A DNA stretch of 64,000 nucleotides from Methanoregulaceae archaeon. Its GTDB lineage: Archaea; Halobacteriota; Methanomicrobia; Methanomicrobiales; Methanospirillaceae. Below the pieces are notes generated by a model that searched no databases, was not told the DNA's origin, and saw nothing but the letters and a program-made list of their open reading frames with translations. The DNA lies in assembly GCA_015660885.1 (NCBI GenBank), contig JACTUB010000008.1, positions 1 to 64,000 of the forward strand, in the 5' to 3' direction. The position numbers were made by a program, and so were the translations under genes. How positions within the stretch are numbered: the first letter of the stretch is position 1; each line of letters opens with the position of its first letter. Of the stretch, positions 12,014-21,681 are shown in pieces.

Positions 12014-12520
12014 ATGATAATGCCTGACAACAAAAAATGCAAGATTGTGATTTTCGGAGCCTTTGGTGCAGGAAAAACAACGTTGATAAAGACCCTTGAC
12101 CCGGGATCCAGCCACGTGGAAGCTAATTGTGCCGGTGGAACCACAACCGTGGCACTTGATTACGGCCGTGTTCAGGTAAACGAAAACCATATCCATATTT
12201 TTGGCACTCCTGGACAGGAACGGTTTGAGTTTGCCCGCGAAATCATCGGAAGAGGAATGGATGGGGCAATCCTGCTTGTCGATGCTACATGCCCTATAGA
12301 TGATTTCATTCACCATATCTACGATTCGTTATCTGCAGCAGGGATCCCTTTTGTTATATTTTTAAACAGGTGCGACAGTGTTGGTGCTCGACCGGAATTA
12401 ATCCAAAAAGAGTTCAATACTGCAGTTATTGCGAAGGTCTCAGCATTGGACAGAAATCAATCACTCGATGCACTATGTGCATTTGTCCAGACCCTGCCGC
12501 CGCACCGGAATGGGCACTAA
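12014..12520 (+). CDS. small Ras-like/MglA-like GTPase (COG2229-type)
   Basis: GAFGAGKTTL P-loop, FGTPGQERF G3, NRCD G4. Confidence 0.75.
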   Translation: MIMPDNKKCKIVIFGAFGAGKTTLIKTLDPGSSHVEANCAGGTTTVALDYGRVQVNENHIHIFGTPGQERFEFAREIIGRGMDGAILLVDATCPIDDFIHHIYDSLSAAGIPFVIFLNRCDSVGARPELIQKEFNTAVIAKVSALDRNQSLDALCAFVQTLPPHRNGH

Positions 12521-12715
12521 CAAGCACATCTGCTTTTATGGTAGGCATAATTGGGCAGTTCAGCATGTCTCACGTGGATGATAGCAAAAAACGACCGGTG
12601 CTCTTTTTCAGCATATCTAGGATATCCGGCGTTGGCCGGATGACAGTCTCTAACCGGTGGAATACTTTTTACATCCGGTGTAAGAGGAAACCGGAGTGCC
12701 CGGTCCCGAAGTAGA

Positions 12716-12901
12716 CTATTTCCGGGCTTTCTTTGCTAAAAATTCCCGTTCCTGATCTGAGAGCGGGGTATGCCCGCACGTGTTTTTATGTTCCTTTGAT
12801 TTTTTCTTGGATCGTATAGCGACTGACCCGTTGGAGTTTATAATTACATCATAGACATACCGGACCTTGTCGATGTCTATCCATCCGAATTCTGATTTCA
12901 A
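12716..12901 (-). CDS. small conserved-type hypothetical protein
   Basis: 61-aa ORF with its own frame; no recognised family. Confidence 0.4.
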   Translation of the reverse strand: MKSEFGWIDIDKVRYVYDVIINSNGSVAIRSKKKSKEHKNTCGHTPLSDQEREFLAKKARK

Positions 12902-12986
12902 GTAAGTATGGTCATTTGCGTGACCAGAGATAAAAAAGTGACGGGGCCGACGTAAAAAAACGTCAGAATAATTGAAAAAAGCCCTT

Positions 12987-13517
12987 TCAGGCCATTACGG
13001 CACGGATGATTGTAACGTTAGTGACCGGGCGGTCATTTATACCCGTCTTCACTTTGGCAATCTCGTCAACTACGTCCATTCCTTCAATAACCTTACCAAA
13101 GACCGGGTGTTTGCTGTCAAGGAAGTTGTTGTTGACAAGGTTAATGAAGAACTGGCTGCCTCCCGTATTCGGGCCGGCGTTTGCCATAGAGAGGGTTCCC
13201 CGGTCATTCCGGTTATTTTTTGTGAACTCATCCTTAATCACGTAGCCAGGCCCACCCGTACCGGTGCCAATCGGATCGCCTCCTTGAATCATAAATCCGT
13301 TGATGACCCGGTGGAAGATTACACCGTCGTAATATCCTTTCTTCACGAGCGATTCAAAGTTGCCTGCGGTGATGGGCATGGCAGGGTCGAGCGCAAAGAT
13401 GATATTACCCATGTTCGTTTCGAGCTTTACCAGTTTCTGAGATTCGACAGATGGTGTCATGGATACTGTCCCGGCCGTTGTTGTGGCCCGATTTGTCGCT
13501 GGAGCGGCTGTGTGCAC
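12987..13517 (-). CDS. peptidyl-prolyl cis-trans isomerase, cyclophilin type; possibly frameshifted at the 5' end
   Basis: FHRVINGFMIQGGDPIGTGTGGPGY and GPNTGGSQFFI; GTG start at 13517 with a lipoprotein signal upstream in another frame (see findings). Confidence 0.85.
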   Translation of the reverse strand: MHTAAPATNRATTTAGTVSMTPSVESQKLVKLETNMGNIIFALDPAMPITAGNFESLVKKGYYDGVIFHRVINGFMIQGGDPIGTGTGGPGYVIKDEFTKNNRNDRGTLSMANAGPNTGGSQFFINLVNNNFLDSKHPVFGKVIEGMDVVDEIAKVKTGINDRPVTNVTIIRAVMA

Positions 13518-13854
13518 CCTGCGCAGGGAATAAAGCCTGCAATAACAAGGCCAGACAGGATGTAGGTTCGCAATAGTGACATCGCTCTCTTAGGTTTTGC
13601 AGGGAAACAAAATAAAAGATTGCGGGAAAATCAGAACCGGCCACTTTCCCTATGTAATTTCTAGTCTCTGTTTCCCGCTCGCCATCCCTGCATTTCCTTC
13701 CCGTAATGGGAACCTGGTAGTGTGTTTTGTGTAGAGTGAGAAAAAACCCGTGGGAGTGCCGGCTTCCTGTAGTACATAGATTAATATTGCCACCAGCGGT
13801 ATGCACTGTAAAGAAGCGGTTATCACGCTGCATACCCTGCTGCAGGAGGTTTCC

Positions 13855-14604
13855 ATGGATAACGAAGCACACGACTATTACCGGCGCGGGACCGCACTGG
13901 TCTGTGTCGGGCGGTTTATTGAAGCTATCGAATGGTTTGACCGTGCTCTTGAACGTGATCCCCGGTATAAGGAAGCGCTTGTTGCCTTGGCCGCAGCAGT
14001 GGACCGACTCGGTCTTTTCCGGGAAGCGGTCCTTAGTTGTGGCCAGGCGCTCGAGATTGATGATCAGTTCGCGGATGCATGGTTTATCAAAGGCCTTGCG
14101 CTGTTTCGGCTCTCGCTGTACGCGGAAGCGGGCGGTTGTTTCCAGGAGCTGGTGGAGATGGATCATTCCCATGCAGAGGCATGGTTTATGAAAGGGAACT
14201 GTCATTACCAGTTGGGTGAGCTTACCGATGCGATCCGCTGCTATGAAGAGACAATCAAGATCCACCGGAAATACCCAAAAGCCTTCTACAATACGGCAGT
14301 AGCTCTTGCAGAAACCGGCCAGTATGAAGAGGCTCTAAGGTTCTATGACCAATGTCTTTCGATGAACCCCGGGGTCGGCACGGTTATAACAAACAGGGCA
14401 GTTGCCCTTGCCCGTCTCGAGCGCTATAAAGATGCTGAAGAGGGATTCAGGGAGGCACTGGATCTTGATCTCCGTGATGTGACCGCATGGACCAACCTGG
14501 GACTCTGCTTAAGCCGGCTCGGACGGGAGCAGGAGGCGTTTGCCTGCTTTGAAAAAGTCCGTGACCTCTCCAGTGTCGGCCCGGGTCGGAATATTGTGCG
14601 GTGA
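13855..14604 (+). CDS. TPR-repeat protein
   Basis: Tandem TPR motifs; SD-like ggaggt 5' of ATG at 13855 supports this start over 13801. Confidence 0.85.
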   Translation: MDNEAHDYYRRGTALVCVGRFIEAIEWFDRALERDPRYKEALVALAAAVDRLGLFREAVLSCGQALEIDDQFADAWFIKGLALFRLSLYAEAGGCFQELVEMDHSHAEAWFMKGNCHYQLGELTDAIRCYEETIKIHRKYPKAFYNTAVALAETGQYEEALRFYDQCLSMNPGVGTVITNRAVALARLERYKDAEEGFREALDLDLRDVTAWTNLGLCLSRLGREQEAFACFEKVRDLSSVGPGRNIVR

Positions 14605-14800
14605 TACCCTACATCTGACCGGCCATTTTTGTGCTTTTATGTCCTTTCTCACAGCTCTTATAAGAGCATACAATCCAGAGCGATATCGATAACGTGCTGC
14701 AGAAATCCCGGATTAAGTGAAGGCTGGCAAAAAAGGAATGGCCCGAGGGATCCCAATGACAACAATAAACTTTAAAATCTGTTCTGATATCTTTGATTCC

Positions 14801-15310
14801 TTACTCATCCCCGTCAAGTGTGAATTTCCAGGAACAGTACGGTGCCCCGGGCAGGGTTTCCGGCGGGCATGAAAGGCATGTGGTCATTATCCGTGCATCA
14901 ATGGTGCGGGCAAATATGGGAAATTCAACCAGCCCGACGGCTTTGCAGGGAAACTGCTGCATTCCCTTTCTTTTTCGGGTGGCCTGCACCCGGCACGTTT
15001 TTGTGGTAACGATGAGAGTGTTTTCATCCGGGCGCAGAATCGAAAGTTCGTTAAGAAGAGAAACAAGCCTGTTTTTAAATGCGATCGCCAGTGCATTCAG
15101 CCCGCCTTTTTCAGGAAGACCCAACCTTTCCTTTATCCTCCGGGCCTCAATCACGGCAAACTGCTTCCAGACCTCCCTGTCTAATGCAATGGCTGCATCC
15201 ATCCCGTATGCCTGCTCGACTGCCTGGAACCAGAGACCGTCCATGGCCAGCCAATTCTTTGCAGCATCAGTGAGCGCTCTTCTGGATGTCTCCTCATGCT
15301 CTGGTTTCAT
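14801..15310 (-). CDS. conserved hypothetical (DUF6125-like), cysteine-containing
   Basis: MKPEHEETSRRALTDAAKNWLAMDGLWFQAVEQAYG...; start at 15310 preferred. Confidence 0.55.
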   Translation of the reverse strand: MKPEHEETSRRALTDAAKNWLAMDGLWFQAVEQAYGMDAAIALDREVWKQFAVIEARRIKERLGLPEKGGLNALAIAFKNRLVSLLNELSILRPDENTLIVTTKTCRVQATRKRKGMQQFPCKAVGLVEFPIFARTIDARIMTTCLSCPPETLPGAPYCSWKFTLDGDE

Positions 15311-15372
15311 GTATGTTCTATGGACCATGGAAGGGCAAAAACATGCCCTAATAAAAAAAGTGACCGCCACAG

Positions 15373-16290
15373 TTAGCCATTTGTATCAAGCTGCCGCTGA
15401 ATTTTTTCTGCAACCAACTCTGCAGATGTATCAAGCGGGACAAGACGGATAGCTGCTACAGATGCAACACCGATCCCCAGCTCAGCAGCCCGGGCAATCT
15501 GCTCCTGCTCAAAGATTCTGCCCCCCATCACATCACGCATAGTCCCATACGAGCGGAGCAGGGCAACTCCTACAGCGTCAATGGCAACCCGATCCGTGCT
15601 GGCAATCATGACACCCGGGTGAATTAGCTTACCCTTGTCCGGCCCACCCGTTGAAAACCCATCGGTGGCATCCATCACGACCAAGTCGGTACGATAGAAT
15701 TTATTAATCTCTGCTATCATCAGCCTCTGGTGAGGCGAGGCATGCAGTTCACCCATGAAATCATAGTTGACCCCAGGTACCCGTTTTGCGATAATACCCA
15801 CAGAATTTTTTAGTGACATCGTGAAATTCCCGCCAAACCGGTGTGTCTTGAGACAGCAGGTCTGAACTACCCTGTCAGCCCCGGCAAAAACATTTGCGAT
15901 AAAAAACCCGCGGGACCAATGCAGCCCGGGTGATTGGATCTCTCTCCAGCCTGTGTGGTCGATTCTATCGAGAACGACTGTAGAAAATCCCCGTTCCTTT
16001 GCAAGCGCAATCACCCCGCACTCATCCAGTACATTGCGGGTGTTTCCCATACCGCTGCGTTCGGCAAGGGTGAGTTTTTTGGGCTTTTCTGCAAGGATTG
16101 ATGTACAGAGCGCATCCAGTGTGCTGAGGTGGGTAGATGCCGGTGGCGGGTCTGCACTGTTGAAATTTGCCTTAAGAGCGATTTCTGACCCGGCAAAATC
16201 TGACAGATCAACTTCTCCAAGAACACGCTGCACACCACTGGTGCGATCTGGTGGTGCACCAGCAATGAATATTTCCGCATTCCCTACCAT
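15373..16290 (-). CDS. DUF362 domain-containing protein
   Basis: DUF362-like LKTHRFGGNFTMSLKNSVGI and VMDATDGFSTGGPDKGKLIHPGVMIASTD. Confidence 0.8.
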   Translation of the reverse strand: MVGNAEIFIAGAPPDRTSGVQRVLGEVDLSDFAGSEIALKANFNSADPPPASTHLSTLDALCTSILAEKPKKLTLAERSGMGNTRNVLDECGVIALAKERGFSTVVLDRIDHTGWREIQSPGLHWSRGFFIANVFAGADRVVQTCCLKTHRFGGNFTMSLKNSVGIIAKRVPGVNYDFMGELHASPHQRLMIAEINKFYRTDLVVMDATDGFSTGGPDKGKLIHPGVMIASTDRVAIDAVGVALLRSYGTMRDVMGGRIFEQEQIARAAELGIGVASVAAIRLVPLDTSAELVAEKIQRQLDTNG

Positions 16291-16407
16291 TAGTATCCCT
16301 CGTATATCGGTAACGCTATTAAGGATATGAACACTTGCACGACAGGACACTTCCCCTCAAAAAAGTTTCTGCCCCCCAAAAAAGGCCGTATACTTAGTAC
16401 ACTTCTG

Positions 16408-17193
16408 TCACGACTTCCTGTTTCCCTCTTTTTCAATGCGGGTAATTGCGATATCACAGTACCCGGGATCAATCTCGATGCCAATACCTTTCCGGTTGCC
16501 CTGCGATGCGGCAACAAGGGTCGAACCGCTGCCAAGAAATGGGTCAAGCACGGTATCTCCGACAAACGAGAAAAGTTTCATACATCGAAGCGGCAGTTCT
16601 AAAGGGAACGGTGCTGGATGACCTGTCTTTTTTTTCTTCTCACCGTTAAATGTCCACAACCCGTTTGTCCATCCCATAAATTCTTTTTTTGAAATATCGG
16701 ATTTGCGCGATCCGCTTGTCTTTTTCCACGCATTTTTATACAGCACGACAACGAGTTCTACTGGTGTGATCACATACGGCGCTGATGCACTTGCCCAAGA
16801 GCCCCACGCGGTCCTTCGAGAGATATTCCCTTCGTTCCAGACAACTGTCGAGTGATAACTAAATCCGATCTTTTTTGCAATGGTAGTAAGATCCGCACCG
16901 ACACTTTGCTGGCCACCTTTGTTCTTGTCAAGAGGGATATTGAGGCAGAACCGTCCGTCGTTTTTGAGCCAGCGGTGGCAACGTTTCATCCAGCGCTTTG
17001 AAAATGATAGGTAGTCATCGTAAGTGAGCTGGTCATTATGGGAATTATACTTGATGTCAACATTGTAAGGAGGTGACGTAACAATGAGGTCTATACTTTC
17101 ATCCGCGATCTTTTTTGTTGTGAAAATATCTTCATTGATAATCAGGATCTGCCCGTTATTGAAAAAGAATTCTTTTTTCAAGGCCGCACCCAC
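16408..17193 (-). CDS. site-specific DNA methyltransferase, beta class (TSPPYN ... DPFLGSGST)
   Basis: Motif IV TSPPYN near N-terminus, motif I DPFLGSGST near C-terminus; no adjacent restriction gene. Confidence 0.88.
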   Translation of the reverse strand: MGAALKKEFFFNNGQILIINEDIFTTKKIADESIDLIVTSPPYNVDIKYNSHNDQLTYDDYLSFSKRWMKRCHRWLKNDGRFCLNIPLDKNKGGQQSVGADLTTIAKKIGFSYHSTVVWNEGNISRRTAWGSWASASAPYVITPVELVVVLYKNAWKKTSGSRKSDISKKEFMGWTNGLWTFNGEKKKKTGHPAPFPLELPLRCMKLFSFVGDTVLDPFLGSGSTLVAASQGNRKGIGIEIDPGYCDIAITRIEKEGNRKS

Positions 17194-17568
17194 TCATATA
17201 TCTTCGTTGGCCTGCCCTATAGAATTACGTTTTGGGTGCAGGTTAAACCTGGGCGTTCCTTTCTTGGTTCTCAAGTCAGGATTGCTTTCAGGATATCCCG
17301 GAAATTCACATACCCAGAAGATCATTTCCTGAAATGATAACGCTTGAATAGTCTCATCCAATCATGAAAATTGAGGTAGGGTTGTATGAATATTTGCGGG
17401 CAGATGAATGCACATGAATTCTGTTAGTTTAACCATCAAGTTATATCAACGAATCTTTCGGTTTAAAAAATAACTTTTCTCATCCTAGTAATATTACTTA
17501 CTATGGTTTACACCAGTAAACAGTGATTAAAACAACAGTAAATCATTGTTATATTGGGAGTTGAGCTC

Positions 17569-18357
17569 ATGAAGAGGCTTGGAATTATCAGTGTTACCTT
17601 TTGTCTTCTTTGTGTTATCTCAGTGATTGCCCCCATTGTTAGTGCATTGCCTGACAGTACTGATCTATCAGGTAGCCAGAATACAATTATCCAAGACAAC
17701 GCGGAGCTCTTATCCTCTCTCAAGATGCATGTTGCCTATATCGGTAAAATGCAGGACGCCCGTATGGATGGCGTGATCCAGTACATCGACCGGATAAGTG
17801 AAGGGACCGGTAGTGCACACTTGCAGCAGATACAGGAAGATTACCTGATGGCAGCCTTTTCTATCCCGGTAATGCGGACAGTCGATGAGATTGATATGGC
17901 CCGTGAGGAAATGCGGCAACAGAGCATACAGTTTGCGGACGAGACTAATACCCAGATAGTGATGTTTAACGGCACGACCGACGAGATGAGAGCAAACGCA
18001 AATTCAAGTATGCATATTGTTGAGGGATCTTTCAATCCCATCATGTATTCTTCCTGGCTGGCAAGCGAAACAACCCGTCTCATGGTCTTCAACCAGAGTT
18101 CCGAACGGCGCACCGCTATTCTCGATAAACTGAGTGCACAGGGCCTCGATATTTCGGAAGCACGGAATCTTTCAGATCAAATTGATGCACAACACTCAGA
18201 ACTGGAGAACGCTCTTCTTCAGAATCGTGATGGGGCATTACAATCCATAACCAGCGGGTTAAAACAGCTCAATCAACAATTCCGAGATACAATAGGGGAA
18301 TATCAGACAAACGCGCTGATACAAATGAAGACAACTGATATGATGGCAATGAAGTGA
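17569..18357 (+). CDS. secreted, helix-rich hypothetical protein
   Basis: N-terminal signal MKRLGIISVTFCLLCVISVIAPIVSA followed by helical sequence. Confidence 0.6.
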   Translation: MKRLGIISVTFCLLCVISVIAPIVSALPDSTDLSGSQNTIIQDNAELLSSLKMHVAYIGKMQDARMDGVIQYIDRISEGTGSAHLQQIQEDYLMAAFSIPVMRTVDEIDMAREEMRQQSIQFADETNTQIVMFNGTTDEMRANANSSMHIVEGSFNPIMYSSWLASETTRLMVFNQSSERRTAILDKLSAQGLDISEARNLSDQIDAQHSELENALLQNRDGALQSITSGLKQLNQQFRDTIGEYQTNALIQMKTTDMMAMK

Positions 18358-18446
18358 TAAAAACCGATTTTTTGCATTTGAATATAATTCTCTCTTTTTT
18401 TCAGGATAATTCTTATCACTATTGGCAGTTGAACATTCTATTTATC

Positions 18447-18935
18447 ATGACCCGGAAAGAGACTTACACTAGTGTACCAGGTATCCTTCGTCCGTTCAAG
18501 GAATACCTGCAGACCCTACAACTCAAAGATGGTGATCAGATTGTCTATTATGGGTGTGTCGGCACCTGCACACCATTTATTGAACTCCTTGCGGTTGCCA
18601 TACGTGGACTGCATCCAGAGCAGGTATTTGTCCCGCTTCTTGATGAGACAAATGCTAAAAAGATCATAAATGTGGATGATATTGGCATGCAGGTGAGCGG
18701 TGGCCCGGCCCGGCTTAATCCAAAGGTGCTCGTGATCATGGGCGGGCTAGCGATGCCAAATGTACCAATTAAAAAGGGTGACGTGAAGGCACTCATTCGG
18801 CGTCATGGCAATGTGAAGGTAATCGGGGTTTGTTTCATGAGCATGTTTGCAAAGGCTGGATGGCTCGATACGATATCGTTTGATATGATGATTGATGCAA
18901 CGATCGATCCGGTAACGGTCACTTGGGATGTGTGA
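18447..18935 (+). CDS. DUF2124-like protein
   Basis: MTRKETYTSVPGILRPFKEYL... VYYGCVGTCTPFIELL; methanogen-type conserved protein. Confidence 0.6.
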   Translation: MTRKETYTSVPGILRPFKEYLQTLQLKDGDQIVYYGCVGTCTPFIELLAVAIRGLHPEQVFVPLLDETNAKKIINVDDIGMQVSGGPARLNPKVLVIMGGLAMPNVPIKKGDVKALIRRHGNVKVIGVCFMSMFAKAGWLDTISFDMMIDATIDPVTVTWDV

Positions 18936-19384
18936 ATGTATCATTCATTGGGTGGGGTTTATCATATCCTCCCGATGCTTATTCCTTCACCGTGTCTACA
19001 CAATAAGAGCTATAACCAGCAGAATACCAATCATGATCACGAGGGGAAGGTCAAGCAGCTGCTGGGTGGGCAGAATGTGGATGACCGGATCGAAGCAGCT
19101 TACAAAAAAGGGGAATTCCGGCACTTGGTTCCGGAAACACTCGTCTCCTAACCAGTTTTGAGGCAAACTATTGGAGATTATGGCAAAAAAATGTATACTG
19201 AGGGATACTATTGGAGGGCCGTTTGTGTCATCAGATAATCTCCAGTTTGTGGAACGGATAAAATGTGGGATTAGTGAATCGTCATATAGTAACTATCCAG
19301 CTTATTCTGGAACTGGTGCATGTAACGCGAGAGATGAAGCGGGTCGATTGGTTACTCGATGAGATTTTTAGAAAAAGAAAAAAT

Positions 19385-20311
19385 TTAGATATAGGGGATA
19401 CGGAGCCCCTTGCCAACGCCAAAAGTCTTGCGAGATTCGACGGTTGCTTTGTTCTTCGTGATCTTCTCGTTTGCCAGCTTGGAAACCATTTCAAGACCTG
19501 GCTTGACCTTCTCGATTGGCTGGGTCTCGAAGCATCCTGCTGCCATTGCCTTTGCCCAGACCGAATCTCCGATCTTGGACCTGACAAAGACAGTACTCCA
19601 GCCATCGGGGCTGCCGACAGATCCGGTGGAAATATCACCGAGGTTTGCGACATAATCAAGGCAGACGTGGCAGCCGGGCTGCTCGTACTTGTGGGTCACC
19701 TTGAGCGGCAGCTGGACGACTTGTCCACGCTTGCCGTAGACCCAGAACTTGCCCTTGCCGATCTCCATCTTCTTGACGGCTTCCATCTTCATGGCTGCGT
19801 GGTCTTCCACGAGCTGGAGAATGCTCTGGTAGGGGAAGTTCTCCATGCAGAAGATTCCGAGCGCAAGTGCGATACTGGCGCCGACATCGCGAAGCCCTAT
19901 CGGGTAGAGCTGGCCTTTGCGGATCGCCTGCATCTGGCAGGGAGTGCCGACGATACCGACCTTGTCCAGACCGAAGCTGCGGGTTGCTTCCTTGATTAAG
20001 GAAACGTTCGGGCTGAGGTTGTACTTGGTTCCGGCTGCGGCAAGCAAATCAGCCTTTGTGGTAATAACGACCGGAATTGGCCTCCATGGCTCATGAAACT
20101 CCATGTTCGAGTTGTCCATCATCGCTTTTTCCGGGTGCTTGTGCGCAAATTCCTTGGTTGCCGCGACAATTGCACCATCAATGATGCCCTCGTCAAGTGC
20201 AAATCCAAAGAGGGAAGTTACAATGCCTCCATCCTGGGCGTGCTTGAGAATTTCCTTGTCGGTGCTTCGTGCCGAGACACATGTCTTGTATTTACCGAGT
20301 TCTGCTCCCAT
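19385..20311 (-). CDS. frhB: coenzyme F420 hydrogenase subunit beta
   Basis: KYKTCVSARSTDKEILKHAQDGGIVTSLFGFAL; GTPCQMQAIRKG; start MGAELG at 20311. Confidence 0.95.
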   Translation of the reverse strand: MGAELGKYKTCVSARSTDKEILKHAQDGGIVTSLFGFALDEGIIDGAIVAATKEFAHKHPEKAMMDNSNMEFHEPWRPIPVVITTKADLLAAAGTKYNLSPNVSLIKEATRSFGLDKVGIVGTPCQMQAIRKGQLYPIGLRDVGASIALALGIFCMENFPYQSILQLVEDHAAMKMEAVKKMEIGKGKFWVYGKRGQVVQLPLKVTHKYEQPGCHVCLDYVANLGDISTGSVGSPDGWSTVFVRSKIGDSVWAKAMAAGCFETQPIEKVKPGLEMVSKLANEKITKNKATVESRKTFGVGKGLRIPYI

Positions 20312-20321
20312 TTCAATCACC

Positions 20322-21206
20322 TCACTGGAGTGCCGCCATGATGGCCTCGTTAATCGCCTCGTAATTCTCGACGACATCAAAGCTGAACCAGCTCCGCGGG
20401 CACTGGTTATAGCAGGCACCGCACTTGATGCACAGGTCTCGTACACCCTGGGGTTTCCCATATTCGTGGGTAATTGCACGGACAGGACAGGCTGCTGCAC
20501 AGCTGCCGCATCCCATGCAGAGACCTTGGTTGATGACCTCGGTCATCAGGTCGCAGAAGCATGCTGTTGTTCCCCTCTGGGCAGCCATCATGAGTGGCTT
20601 GAGGAAAGCAGTTGCCAGGTCCTTCTGCTCCTTGGTACCCTTTAAGAGCAGGTATGCCATCACGGCTACGTTCCTGATCATCTGGGGCGTCGGTGCGCAT
20701 CCGGGGATGTACACATCGACCTTGATAACGTCGCCAATCGGCAGGAATGCTTCATGCTGCGGCTGGTTCACTTGGCCGCCACGTGAAAACCGGGTGATAT
20801 TGCCGTAACAGGCACAGCCGCCTATTGCAACGACAACTGTTGATTTTTCCCGTGTTTCCTTAAGCTCTTCCACTGCGAGTTTGTCGTTAATGCAACATGA
20901 ACCCTCGACGAATGAAACATCAACCTTCTGGACGTGCCTTGCGTCTGCAAGTGTTGGCATGTACTTAAGGTCGACATACCTGTCGAGGAGTGTTAACAAT
21001 CCACCGTAGTTGTCTGCTAATGCTACAGTACAACCTGTACACCCACTCAGGTGCGTATAGCCTACTGTAATCTTGTCTGCCACAGGCTTAACCTCCTTTT
21101 TTGTTGTTTCCGTTTTTGTTACCACGTCAGCGGGTTTCTGTGGAGCCGCAGCTTTTGGCGGTTCCTCGCTGGCGCTCTTCTTGAAGACATTTGATAGTAG
21201 TCCCAT
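20322..21206 (-). CDS. frhG: coenzyme F420 hydrogenase subunit gamma
   Basis: HLSGCTGCTVAL and two 4Fe-4S motifs (CMGCGSCAAACP, CIKCGACYNQCP). Confidence 0.95.
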   Translation of the reverse strand: MGLLSNVFKKSASEEPPKAAAPQKPADVVTKTETTKKEVKPVADKITVGYTHLSGCTGCTVALADNYGGLLTLLDRYVDLKYMPTLADARHVQKVDVSFVEGSCCINDKLAVEELKETREKSTVVVAIGGCACYGNITRFSRGGQVNQPQHEAFLPIGDVIKVDVYIPGCAPTPQMIRNVAVMAYLLLKGTKEQKDLATAFLKPLMMAAQRGTTACFCDLMTEVINQGLCMGCGSCAAACPVRAITHEYGKPQGVRDLCIKCGACYNQCPRSWFSFDVVENYEAINEAIMAALQ

Positions 21207-21681
21207 AATCCACTCCTATAATTTCCAGTATGACCCGGATTGTTTTCGGAATTGCATTCTGAACTTCTTCAGAAAGCCCGAGTTCAAATTCCGGGAATGT
21301 AACCCTCGCTGGCTGGCATCCGATAATCGTCACTTCGATCTGATCCTTGATGCGCTGGAGCGGTTCAGCGAGATCCCATGAATGGGCATCGCGATACGCT
21401 CCTGGTGGCAGATCCTCTACCCGGAGTTTCGTTATTGATCCGGGTTCCGCCCCAAAATCAGCAAGATCGACGATGATGAGTTTCTTTGTCATTTCCGGGT
21501 CGAGCAACGTAAAAATAAAGTGGGGGCCGCCAAGGCCTGCATCCACTATTGCTACATTGTCGGGAAGCGAGAGCTTCTGCATCTCTTCCACTACAGCCGG
21601 GCCAAAGCCATCATCGGCAAAGAGGGGATTTCCACATCCTGCTATTACGATCTCCGGATACAGCATCGGGGATACACTCAC
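21127..21681 (-). CDS. frhD: coenzyme F420 hydrogenase maturation protease
   Basis: GCGNPLFADDGFGPAV HycI/HyaD-type protease motif, between frhA and frhG. Confidence 0.93.
   Translation of the reverse strand: MSVSPMLYPEIVIAGCGNPLFADDGFGPAVVEEMQKLSLPDNVAIVDAGLGGPHFIFTLLDPEMTKKLIIVDLADFGAEPGSITKLRVEDLPPGAYRDAHSWDLAEPLQRIKDQIEVTIIGCQPARVTFPEFELGLSEEVQNAIPKTIRVILEIIGVDYGTTIKCLQEERQRGTAKSCGSTETR

Noticed and set aside
13405-14265. 286-aa reverse ORF across cyclophilin and TPR genes
   Set aside because: Overlaps two recognisable coding regions; no protein family features.
19265-19999. 244-aa forward ORF opposite frhB
   Set aside because: Mostly antisense to frhB; no family match.
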